Assembly: GCA_964511945.1 (NCBI GenBank)
Contig: CAZEHO010000004.1
Coordinates: 1 to 64,000, forward strand
Source: CAZEHO01 sp964511945
GTDB taxonomy: Bacteria > Actinomycetota > Acidimicrobiia > Spongiisociales > UBA11373
Direction: 5' to 3'
Length of the DNA: 64,000 nucleotides
Every line of letters begins with the position of its first letter. Positions within the stretch are counted from its first letter, which is position 1. The translations under genes were made by a program, and so were the position numbers. Shown here piece after piece: positions 49,251-60,400 of the stretch. Below the pieces are notes generated by a model, which was not told the DNA's origin, did not search any database, and worked only from the letters and a program-made list of their open reading frames with translations.

Positions 49251-49600
49251 TTCACCAGGTACAGGAGCTCGGCGAGTTCATCCGCAACCAGCGCCAGCGC
49301 AGCGCCATGTCGCTGCGCAAGCTGTCAGAGATCGCCGGTGTCTCCAATCCCTATCTGAGTCAGATCGAACGCGGGATCCGCCGGCCGTCCGCCGACATCC
49401 TGAAGTCGATCGCACGAGCGCTGTCGATCAGCGCCGAGACGCTGTACGAACGGGCCGGCCTGCTCGACGGGGCATCCGACACACCCGGTCTGGAACAGGT
49501 GATCCGGGACGACCCGGCCCTCAGCCCCAAACAGAAGCAGGCACTCACCGAGATCTACCGCAGCTTCGTTCGCGAGACCGAAGCCGGAGAGGAGACATGA
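49247..49600 (+). CDS. XRE-family regulator (Rv0474-like)
   Basis: Helix-turn-helix regulator (117 aa). The Xre HTH spans about 8-65: LGEFIRNQRQRSAMSLRKLS, then EIAGVSNPYLSQIERGIRRP and ILKSIARALSISAETLYERAG. The C-terminus is acidic. A GTG at 49238 would add three residues, but it lies 1 nt after the -10 box, so ATG 49247 is preferred. Its stop overlaps the start of the HBHA-like gene (ATGA), as expected for the Rv0474-Rv0475 pair of mycobacteria. Two palindromes at its promoter suggest autoregulation. Confidence 0.85.
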   Translation: MVHQVQELGEFIRNQRQRSAMSLRKLSEIAGVSNPYLSQIERGIRRPSADILKSIARALSISAETLYERAGLLDGASDTPGLEQVIRDDPALSPKQKQALTEIYRSFVRETEAGEET

Positions 49601-50091
49601 TGAAGGTTGCAGAGATTCGTGACACGGTCACCGAACGGGCCGGCGAATTGGTCGATGGTGCCCAGAAGGCCACCAAGGACCTCCTGAAGACCGCCGAGAA
49701 GGCCGCCTACGCCGCCGTCGGCGCCCCGGTCGTCGTCGGCCGCCAGATCGCCGACTACGGCACCAAGGTCGGGTCGAACCTCCGCAAGGAAATCGATACG
49801 TACGTCGAGGAAGGCGAAGCCCTCGCTGCCAAGCTCCGCGACGGCAACCTCGTCGACGAGGTCAAGGACCGCATGGACATCGACCAGCTGCAGGATCGGG
49901 TCGAGCGTCTGCGCGACCAGCTAGAGGATGTGCTTGCCAACTGGCGCGATTCGTTCCGGCCGGAGGAAGAGGAAGCTCCCGCCGAGGAGAAGGCCGAGAA
50001 GAAGCCCGCTGCGGCGAAGAAGCCGGCCGCTAAGAAGACCACCGCGAAGAGCACGGCAGCCAAGAAGCCTGCCGCCAAGAGCACCAAGTAG
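49597..50091 (+). CDS. hbhA: Heparin-binding haemagglutinin-like protein
   Basis: 164-aa HBHA-like protein. The N-terminal two thirds is an amphipathic coiled-coil (RAGELVDGAQKATKDLLKTA and IDQLQDRVERLRDQLEDVL). From about 115 it becomes Glu/Pro-rich, and the last about 35 residues are a Lys/Ala/Pro tail with PAAKKPAAKK units like mycobacterial HBHA, where it binds sulfated glycans. The tail also resembles histone-like proteins. The start (MMKVAEIRD) is coupled to the XRE stop, with GGAGAGGAG upstream. In a likely free-living organism the tail may bind wall polymers, lipids or DNA instead of heparin. Confidence 0.82.
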   Translation: MMKVAEIRDTVTERAGELVDGAQKATKDLLKTAEKAAYAAVGAPVVVGRQIADYGTKVGSNLRKEIDTYVEEGEALAAKLRDGNLVDEVKDRMDIDQLQDRVERLRDQLEDVLANWRDSFRPEEEEAPAEEKAEKKPAAAKKPAAKKTTAKSTAAKKPAAKSTK

Positions 50092-50116
50092 CACTCAGCC
50101 ACGAACAGATGAGAAA

Positions 50117-50521
50117 TCAGTAGGAGACGGCTTCGGGGAGTTCCTTGGCGTGCTCCACCCAGCGCTCCACCATCGCTGCGGTCGGGAGACGGCGAACGAG
50201 GCTCCTGCTCCCGTTGGTCTCGACGATCTTGGAGAGCAGGCTCGCCGGGTTGCGGCGCCGCAACTCCTTGACCGTGTCGATCCCTGCCGACTCCAACAGA
50301 TCTGAGTACTCCTCACCGACACCCCGGACCCGCATCAGGTCGGCCCGGTTCACCCACTCGAGCACGAGCTTCTCACTGACCTTGATCTCTGCGGAAAGGT
50401 GTCGGCGCCCCTTGCGGGTCCCGGCACGCTTCAGCAACGCTTCGGTCGTCCGAATCCCGGCCTTGCGGAGCTTCCTAGCATTCTGAATGCCGATTCCCTC
50501 GATGGTGTCGATGGAAGCCAT
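50117..50521 (-). CDS. DUF4332-like helix-hairpin-helix protein
   Basis: 134-aa protein with two HhH-type units: DTIEGIGIQNARKLRKAGI at the start and MRVRGVGEEYSDLLESAGI in the middle, each followed by a helix (TTEALLKRA; TVKELRRRNP). This is the DUF4332 layout, suggesting nucleic-acid binding. The ATG is preceded by AAAGGA. It is convergent with the HBHA-like gene. Cellular role unknown. Confidence 0.78.
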   Translation of the reverse strand: MASIDTIEGIGIQNARKLRKAGIRTTEALLKRAGTRKGRRHLSAEIKVSEKLVLEWVNRADLMRVRGVGEEYSDLLESAGIDTVKELRRRNPASLLSKIVETNGSRSLVRRLPTAAMVERWVEHAKELPEAVSY

Positions 50522-50757
50522 CGCCGTCCTTTCCGTCCTCCGCCGGGCCTGCGCCCCGCCCGGCCTCCCGGCATCACCTTACCGTCCGTGACCGAGACGT
50601 CGTCTAGGCACTGCGGGCCGGGCAATGAGCAATGCCCAGGCCTACCACCCAGAGCACACAGGAGCGCAACTCGGGCGCCACCACCTCGTGACAAGGCGTG
50701 CAGCCAGTTCCCAGTTCCCGGTTGCCGCGACCGTGCGCATTGAGGGAGCTCCGCGAG

Positions 50758-51345
50758 CTACTCCAGCTCCGCCACATCGTGGCGGGTGTCGATGTCCTTC
50801 GGTGGAAGGTGATCGACCCAGACCTCCTCGACCCATTCCGGGTGGGTCTGCAGCAGGCGGGACGCGCCATGGTCGCCCTCCAGGCTCATCAACCGGGGCC
50901 ACAGTGAGCGATGAATGAGGGCCGGATTGGATCGCTCGTAGCGGTACTTCGGAACCACCGCCGGGCGCCCGGAGATCTCCATCGCCTCGAGCAGCAGGTC
51001 GGGGACCTCATCGGGGATATGCGGTTGGTCGCCGAGAGCAATGAACGCACGATCGAACCGGGGCTCGCGAGTTAGGTAGTCGAGACCCACTCGAATCGAG
51101 GAGGCGATCCCCTCCTCCCAGTCGGGGTTCTCCACGACGACGGAATCGCCGAGGTCGACCTGTTCCATGATGTCCTCGGCGCCGGAGCCGAGCACCACCG
51201 CTACGTGATCGACCGGCCAGGCTGCGATGGCGGCCACGACGCCTTCGAGCAGAGGCCGGCCCCGCCATGTGACGAGTTGTTTGGGAGAGCCGAGACGGCG
51301 GGAGCCGCCGGCTGCGAGGACGAGGGCTGCTGGGACGTGGGCCAC
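50758..51345 (-). CDS. mocA: MocA-like molybdopterin cytidylyltransferase
   Basis: NTP-transferase of the MobA/MocA family (195 aa). The nucleotide loop is LAAGGSRRLGSPKQLVTW at about 9-26, the GDQPHI motif binds metal, and EGIASSIRVGLDYL follows. The spacing and KQLV favour MocA (CTP, for xanthine-dehydrogenase-family enzymes) over MobA. It could mature the molybdenum hydroxylase encoded at 7.1-10.6 kb. The GTG at 51343-51345 starts the VPAALVLAAGG strand; the frame further upstream runs into the next gene. Confidence 0.82.
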   Translation of the reverse strand: MAHVPAALVLAAGGSRRLGSPKQLVTWRGRPLLEGVVAAIAAWPVDHVAVVLGSGAEDIMEQVDLGDSVVVENPDWEEGIASSIRVGLDYLTREPRFDRAFIALGDQPHIPDEVPDLLLEAMEISGRPAVVPKYRYERSNPALIHRSLWPRLMSLEGDHGASRLLQTHPEWVEEVWVDHLPPKDIDTRHDVAELE

Positions 51346-51422
51346 GATCCGATCCGGGGAGTCGGCGGCCGAGCATACCCGGGACGAGTCGAGGTTGGTC
51401 CGGCTCAGTGCTCGCCTTCCGA

Positions 51423-54400
51423 TCAGGCCTCTCGAAGGAGCCCGACGATGCTGAGGCCGTTGGGCGTCGAATCGAAGAACACCATCCAGCTCCGGCATTC
51501 CCCGCGACCTTCGGGCCGCGAGACCGCAAGGGAATGGAGGTTGACGAACTCAGCGGGAATCCGGGTCGAGCGCATCACCGGATGATCGGTGACCAAGCTC
51601 CGTTCCGGATCGTCCAAGACCTCAACGATCTCTGGACCGATGATCTCCCGGAAGGTTCCGACCTTTGGTGAAACGGCCGGATTAGGTCCTGCCCACACCA
51701 GCTCCGGGGATCGGGATCGCCGCAGCTGTGGGGCGTAAATCGGCTCCCCGTGATGGAAGATCACGAGCCCGGCGTCCGACAGCAGATCATCGAGGTCTGT
51801 TCCCCGGCGGAGCCGGTCCGCGAACACCTCGAGGAGTTCGGCCGGACGGGGGTCGTCGGCGAACGCGGCCGCGTCGATTTCATCTGTCAGGAATCGTGCG
51901 TCGACCCAGCCGAAACCGGATGGGGTCTCCACCTGCTCGAACCAACCCCGCAACCCGCGGCGGCGCCGGCCGGTTGCCTGGATCATCCCTTGGCCGGGCT
52001 CGAGCCGGTGCAGGACCTCGGGACGCAGCGGCGACCGCAGCACCGGCATCCGCTCCGATTCTTTGGTGAGCTTCACGGCAACCCGTCTCGCCCGACGGTG
52101 CATCCGCCGCCGCTTCCCGCCCAGCAGGACTCCGAGATTGAGGGCCCCGCCCAGCAGCATCGACACCAAGATGGCGCCGCCGAACAGCGACAGCGGCATC
52201 CGCAGCACGTATACCGATTGGACAAGTGAGCCGAGGAAGAGCGATGACCCGGGCGACCCCATGTCCAGGTCGCCGGTGGACAGTGCCGACGTGGGGAGCG
52301 ATGGCTGCAGTGGCGCGATCCCAAGGTCGTCCGCAGGACGAGGCATCACGGTGAGCGTCACGGTACCGGTACCCTGCTGGCCGGAGGTGTCGGCGACAAC
52401 GTAGGTGAAGGTCAACGTGCCCGCGTATCCGCCGGCCACGGACACCTGGATTCCACTGTCGGTCACAAGGAGGTGGCCCTCCGCGGGCGGACTCACCGCG
52501 ATGACTTCCAGGCCGCCACCCTCCGGATCACGATCGTTTGCCAAGACATCGACAACAACCGGACCCAGATCAGCATCGCTGCGCCGAACCTCGAATTCAT
52601 CATCCGCAGCGATCGGAGGCAGGTCGGCATCCGGGGCCGTGATGATCCAAGAGATCTCGAGGAACCCCTCGGCACCAAACGGATCGGTGCCCACAATCAG
52701 GCTGTCGAAGACTCCGGCCCCGGTCGGGGTTCCTTCGATGATCCCGGTCGTCGGGTCGATGGACAATCCCGGCGGGAGCCCGTCCGCCTGCCACTGAACA
52801 CCATCGCCTTCCGGATCATCACCCGTCACCCGGAGGCGAACCTCATCACCCACGGAGTACTCCTGGACCGGAACCGGGTCGATGACCGGCGGCAGTTGCT
52901 CGAGGATGGTCCAGACGAAGGTGGCATCGGCACTCTCCGACGGAACCCCGGAGTCATCGAGTCGCACGGCAACCGTGGAGACCCCAATCGTCGTCGCCGT
53001 TCCGGTGATCCTGCCGGACGCGGAGAGCTGCAGGCCGTCCGGCAGCCCGGTGGCCGACCACCGAATGCCGTCGCCATCGGGGTCGTAGCCGCTCACCTGA
53101 AGGTCGACCGGCACACCTTTGAGAGTTTGCTGATCGTTCGGAGCCGTGAGTACCGGGGGACGATTCGTGTTGGTCACCGTCCAAGCAACAGTGATCGTCG
53201 TCTCCCCGGTCGGATCACCATCGTCGGAGACGGTGATGGTTCCTTCCACGACGCCGGCGGCCGTATATGCCACGAAGCCGCTGATAGTGCCGGTTGTCGG
53301 ATCGATGCTCAGGCCCGCCGGCAAATCGGACGCATCGAAGGTGATCGCGTCGCCGTCCGGATCGATCGCATCGACGACGACCGTCACTTGATCTCCCTCA
53401 TCGACTGCTTGGGCGGTGAGGGACGCGACCGGCGCCCGGTTCGTATCCGCGACCGTCCAGGGCACCGTCACCACCACGCTCAGGGCCGGTGTGCCGACTT
53501 CGGTGATGATGACTTCGGCACTGCCGGATCCGGCGGCCTCAAACCCGATCGTCCCCTCGACACTTCCGGTGGATGCGTCGATGGTGAGACCCGACGGCAA
53601 TCCCGTGGCAGCCCACTGCAATCCGTCGCCATCGGGATCCACGGCTTCGACGAGGAGGGCTACCGCCTCTCCCTCTGACCAGTCCTGTGGTCCGACATCC
53701 GGTCCGGGAACAGGGGGCCGGTTGACGTCGGCAACCGTCCACCAGAAGGCAACCGTGTCCTCCAGTTGGGGCACACCGTCGTCTATGACGGTGACGATCA
53801 CTGCGTGCTGCCCGGCGGCCTCGAAATCGATCACTCCGGAGATCGTTCCGGTCGCCGGAGTGATGCTGGTCCCCTCCGGGAGACCGTTCGCCGACCAGGT
53901 CAGGCCGTCACCGTCGGGATCAGACGTCGCGACCGCAAACGAGACGGTATCCCCTTCGAGGTCGGACCGATCCGCCGGCGTGACCATGATCGGAGACCGG
54001 TTGACGTCGTCAACCGTCCAGGACAACACCACCGAATCGCTCAATGCCGGGCTCCGGTCGTCGGTGACCTGCACGGTGACGGAGTGGGGCCCTGCCGCAT
54101 CGTATGAGATCGTTCCCGTGATCTCCCCGGTTGCCGCGTCGATGCCCAGGCCGTCCGGCAGACCAGCAGCCGACCAGGTCAGACCGTCGCCGTCGGGATC
54201 GGATCCGGACACCGCCAGGACGACCGCCGCTCCCTCGAGCGACGACTGGGCCCCGGGATCGGCGATCGCCGGCGCCCGGTTGACGTCGTTCACAGTCCAG
54301 GAGAAGACCACCGACGTAGCGCTGGTCGGGAATCCGTCGTCGGTCGCAGTCACAGTCACGGTGCTCAGGCCGGCGGATACGTAGCTGAGAGTGCCGGAGA

Positions 54401-57400
54401 GTTCACCCGTCACCGGATCGATCGAGATCCCGTCGGGCAGTCCGGTCGCCGACCAGGTGAGGGTGTCACCGTCGGGATCGGCCCCGGCGACGACGAACGA
54501 AACCGCCTCACCTTCGGCATCCAGCCGATCACCCGGATCGGCAACGGCCGGCGGCCGGTTGACGTTGTCGACGGTCCAGGTCACGATCACGGTATCGGCT
54601 AGTACCGGCACGCCGTCGTCGGTCGCGGTGACGGTCACCGTGCTCAGGCCGGCCGATTCGTAGGTCAGGGTGCCGCTGATCACGCCTGTTCCCGGGTCGA
54701 TGCCGAGCCCCTCGGGGAGGCCGGCCGCCGACCACACCAGAGCGTTGCCATCTGGATCCAGACCGGTGACCGGCAGGCTCACAGTGTCGCCCTCCGAGGC
54801 CGTCTGAGCGCCGGGGTCGTCAACGACCGGAGCCCGATTGGTTTCGGTCACGGTCCAGGTGAACGACACCGACGTCGCCAGAACCGGTACCCCGTCGTCG
54901 GTGGCCGTAGCGGTGACGAGGTGTGTTCCCGCCGAGTCGTAGGTCGGCGAACCGGAGATCACCCCGGTCACCGGGTCCATGCTGAGCCCAGGAGGCAATC
55001 CGGCCGCCGACCACACCAGGGTGTTGCCATCTGGATCCGAGCCCGTCACTGCGAGCGAGATCGACACAGCCTCTGCTGATGATTGGTCTCCTGGATCGAT
55101 GACGATGGGTGCCCGGTTCGTCTCAGTCACCGTCCAGGTCAGGACCACGGAGCCCCACAGACTGGGCGTTCCATCATCGGTTGCCGTCACCGTCACCGAA
55201 TGAACCCCGGCCGAGGCGTACGTCAGCGTTCCGGAGATCACGCCGGTCGCGGGGTCGATTGACAGCCCATCCGGCAGGCCGGCCGCCGACCAGGCAACTG
55301 AATCTCCGTCCGGATCAGTTGCCGTCATCGGGAGCGTGATGCTCTCGGCCTCGAGAGATGAGGGATCTCCCGGATCATCAACCACCGGTACCCGGTTGGT
55401 ATCCGAAATGGTCCAGTCGACGAGCGCCGTTCCACCGGCACTTGGCGTCCCCTCGTCGGTCGCCCGGATCGTCGAGGCATAGGGAGATCCGGCCGCAGCG
55501 TCGAAGGAGATGGTGCCCGATACCTCACCGGTGATTGGATCGATGGACACACCGGGCGGGAGACCGGTCGCCGACCAGGTGAAGGCATCGCCGTCGGGAT
55601 CGGTAGCAGCCATCGTGAACGAAACCGCGTCACCCTCGCTGAAGGCCTGGTCCCCCGGATGATCCACGATGGGTCCACGATTGACGTTGGCTACGAACCA
55701 ACTGAAGGTGACCGAGTCCGCCAGGGGAGGTAGGCCTCCATCATCAACTGTGATGGTGACCGAATGGGTACCTGCCGACTCGAATGACAACGTGCCCGAA
55801 ACCACTCCGGTCGCCGGATCGATCGATAGCCCGTCCGGGAGACCTGCCGCCGACCAGGTCAGAACATCGCCGTCGGGGTCGGAACCGGAGACCGCCAGCG
55901 AGATCGGGTCGTCCTCGACCGAACCCTGGTCGCCGGGATCGGTGACCGTCGGAGCCCGGTTCGTGTTCGTGATGTTCCACACGAAGGCATCCGTGGCGAA
56001 CAGCCCCGAGGGGTCGTCGACCCGAATCGTCACCGCGTAGGGTGACGCCGCCGCGGCGTCGTAGGTGACGGTTCCCGAGATCGTCCCGGTGGCCGGGTCG
56101 ATGTTCAGCCCATCCGGGAGCCCTGCCGCCGACCAGATCAACGGATCTCCGTCGGGGTCGGTGGCCGGTGCCGCCAGGATCACCGCCGCGGCTTCGGCGT
56201 CGGTGCGATCGCCGAGATCCTGATCAAAAACCGGCGCCTCGCTGGTATAGGTGATCTCGAGGTAGGGAGCGTTGCCGCTTTCCCGGGTCTCCAGACTGAC
56301 GATCCCCGGGATGAGCGTCGGGCCCGGTCCTCCAATGAGGATCCCGTTGTTGTCGAACGTGCCGTCGAGCCAGCCCTGCACCAGGTCCGGATCCAGCGGG
56401 ATCTGCCGCCAACCGGTCTGATCGACATCGAAGGTGCCGACCAGCGGACCGACATACGCTCCCCACGGATCCACTCCATCGGGCGAATTCCAGGTGACGG
56501 CCCCCTCTACCCAGGGTTCCGTCACACGGTTCACTTCGACACCGAACCCTGCGGCGGTTGACTGTGAAACCACGAGGGTGACCGCAGCGATCGTCCTGCC
56601 GGCCGGGATGCCGCTGAGATCGAATTGGAAGAGGGCTCGCTCGATCGCGGGCACCGGGCCGTCACTGACCCGGGCTGTGGGATCCGATCCGAAATTCGTG
56701 TCGGGATCGTCGGAGGACAGCCCGGCATCCTGCACGATGCCGGCAACAACGGTGATCGAGCCTTCGGTCACCGTCCAGATGAACGACCGCTGATGGTCGA
56801 GCGCGGGCGTCCCGTCATCGGTCCCGGTGATCGTGACGGCGAACGGCGAAGCGGCGCTCGTCCCCGCCGGAATGACTCCACTGATCTCCCCGGTCGCGGG
56901 ATCAATCGACAGCCCCGTCGGCAGCCCCACCGCGGACCAGGTCACCGTGTCGCCATCCGGATCGGACGCCCGCACGAATGTCGAGACGGTGTCTCCTTCT
57001 CCGGAAGCCCGCTCTGCAGGCTGATCGACGACCGGTGGGCGGTTGGTGTTGGTGATCGTCCAGGTGAACAAGACCTGAGACGACAGCACCGGCACCCGAT
57101 CATCTGTAGCCGTCACCGTCACCGCATACGGTGAAGCGGCCGACGCGTCATACGACACCGTCCCCGAGATCAACCCGCTCGCCGGATCAATCGACAACCC
57201 ATCCGGCAACCCGGTCGCAGACCACGTCAGCGTGTCCGCATCAGGATCCGACCCCGACACCACCAACGAGACCACATCACCCTCAGCATCGGTCTGATCC
57301 CCCGGATTGGTCACCACCGGAGCACGATTCACATCAGCAACCGTCCAAGTGAACGACGCGATGCCGGATTGGGCCGGGATGCCGTCGTCGGTAGCCGTCA

Positions 57401-60400
57401 CCGTCACCGCATACGGTGAAGCGGCCGACGCGTCATACGACACCGTCCCCGAGATCAACCCGCTCGCCGGATCAATCGACAACCCATCCGGCAACCCGGT
57501 CGCAGACCACGTCAGCGTGTCCGCATCAGGATCCGACCCCGACACCACCAACGAGACCACATCACCCTCAGCATCGGTCTGATCCCCCGGATTGGTCACC
57601 ACCGGAGCACGATTCACATCAGCAACCGTCCAAGTGAAGGCGTCGATATCGGTCAGGCCGCCTCCATCGGTCACCGTGACCGTCACCGCATATGGCGAAC
57701 CCGGCGACGCGTCATACGACACCGTCCCCGAGATCAACCCCGTCCCCGGATTGATACCGAGGCCTGAAGGCAGCCCCGTTACGGAGTAGACGAGACCGCC
57801 TTCGGGATCGGTGGCCGTCGACCACACCGATACCGCCGCTCCTTCGGCGTCGCTGCGGTCCCCGAGATCCTGATCGAAGACCGGCGCATCGTTGACGTCA
57901 TCGGTCACCAGGGCAGTCGTGGCCACCGGTGCCTGGTCCGAGGTGACCGAAGCCACGTTGGCGACCGACGGCGTAGTTGCCGGATCGTCGACGACCACGG
58001 AGAAGGTCACCGTCATGGTCTCGCCGTCGACGAGGTTGAATCCCGAGCCGAGCGACGGCGGCGAACCGCCGGCGATGTCGATGGTCTCCGAGGCCGTCAC
58101 CGCGACGTTGTCGGCGAAGAGGTACCCCTCGGCCGTGCCGATGCCCCGGAACCGCAGCGCGAAGTCGGCCGCGACATACGCCGAGACGTCGAAACTCTCC
58201 GGCACCGCGATGGGATCGGTCGCCGTCAGCGGGTAGGTCGCCAGCGTGGTCCATCCCGATCCGTTCCCCATGACATCGACGGCGACACTCCCGCCCCCGG
58301 AATCGAACTCCTGGCGGCGTCGATCGAAGGTGAGGGTCGCTCCCGAGTAGCCCGACATGTCGGCACCGCGGGTGATGGTCTCACCGCCGATGTCCGTTTC
58401 GTCGCCACCGAAGCGAAAACAGGGCGAATCCGGGCAGTAGGAGGAGTAGACCACCTGGTCCTCACCAGCGTCGGCCGGACCTCCATCGCTCTCGACCCAC
58501 ACACCCCCCCAGGGAATCGTCCCGTCGTCACCGGCATAGGAGATGGCGCCGAAGAGGTCGCGGACCGCCGCGGGAATCGAAATCAGCGTTGATCCTGGGA
58601 CATAGGTCGTTCCCGCCGGCAGCGGATCGTCGACCGTGATGCCGTTCTGGGAAACACCCGATGTGTTCTCGACAGTGATGGTGTAGTCGATCTGCTCACC
58701 GGGGTTGACGGAGCCGGAGACACCGGACGTCTTCCCGATCGTGAGGTCCACCGGGGTATCGGCAACCGTCCACGTGAACGTGTCGGTATCGAACAGCCCG
58801 CCGGGATCCTCGACCCGAACCGTGACCGCGAAGGGCGAAGAGGCGGCTGCCGTGTGGTTGATGCTTCCTGCGATCGTGCCGGTCTCCGGGTGAATTCCGA
58901 CACCCGGCGGCAGACCGGTCGCCGAGTAGGTGAGGAGGTCCCCGTTGAGATCCGATGCGCCGGCATCGATCGATGCCGAATCGCCCTCGGCGTCGCTGCG
59001 GTCGCCGAGATCCTGGCCGAACACAGGTGGTTCGGCGATCTCGGCGTCGATCGCCACCTGATCAAACCAGATACTGGTCCCAGCCTTCTTCTGACTCACG
59101 AAGAAGCGGATCTGGGTGGTGAGGCCGGCGTACGCGGTGATGTCGAAACGTTGCGGGATCGCCACTGCATCGACCGTGTCGACGACGTATGAGGCCAGGG
59201 TGGTCCAGGTGACCCCATCCGGCGACACATCGACCGTTACCAGCCCGCCGCTGCCCGACTCCCGCTGGTAGGTGAAGCTCAGAACTGCGGTGGTTGCCCC
59301 ACTGAGATCGGCTTCCCGCCACGCCCCATCACCGGCGTTCTTGATGTCGAGCATCAGGGCATTCGGCGGGATCGACGGCGACGACACCGTGCCCACCCGA
59401 ACCTTGCCGGAAGTAGGTCCGTCGGCTTCACCGAGTTCCTGCCAGACGTTCGTCCATGGGCGGATCCCGTCGTCGCCGGCGTAGGAGATGGCGTCGAACC
59501 GGTCGAGAAAGGTCGCCGAGCCATCGCTGAACACGGTCCAGATGAAGGTGTCGTCGCTGCTGAGGCCGCCGGGGTCGGTGGCGGTCACCACCGTCGCATA
59601 TGTCCCCGTGCCGGCGGCGTCGATCGTTCCCGAAATGAGACCCGTTGCCGGATCGATCGACACCCCCGGGGGCAACCCGGCCGCCGCATAGGTCGGGGCG
59701 TCGCCGTCGGGGTCGGTCGCCGTCGATGGAATCGAGACCCCGTCACCTTCGAGGTCGCTGCGATCGCCTAGATCTGCGTCGAAGACCGGCGCCCGATTCG
59801 GTGCGACCCCCCACAGGAACATGAACGGCTGGTTCTTGTTGAGGGTCTCGCCGGTATCGTCCGTGACCTCCTGCGGTGACGACCACCCCGAACCGGTCCA
59901 GTGAACGTACGACAGGTCCTGATCGTCGTCCTGGACGCCCAGCATGATGTCGTTCCCTGAGGCCCGCCCGAACAAGACCATCGAGTTGGGATGGTGGCCG
60001 AGATCGGGCCCGTTCACCTCACCCGACCAGCCCCCGGCCTGAGTCCAGGTCCGGTACCTGACCTCATTGGCACCCTCGCCGTAGGTGGCCAGCGCCTCCC
60101 CCGAGGAGCCCTCGAAGGCGACGGCAACGGCGGGGAAGATCTCCCCGGCGGTCCCGGTGCTCGCCTCAATCGGGGAGTCCCAAACAGCTCCGTTCCACAT
60201 CCCCAGCCACACGTCACCGCCGCGGGTCAGAACCCCAAGGGCGATCCGATCGGACGACGGATCAGGCCCGAGGACCGTCCAACGGACATCCCCGAGTGCG
60301 GACGGCGGGGAAAGCGGCACTTCCGCCGCCCAGGTTCCGCTCCAGGTCCTGGAGTAGAGCACACTCGAGCTGCGCCCATAGACGACCAGGGCATCACCGC

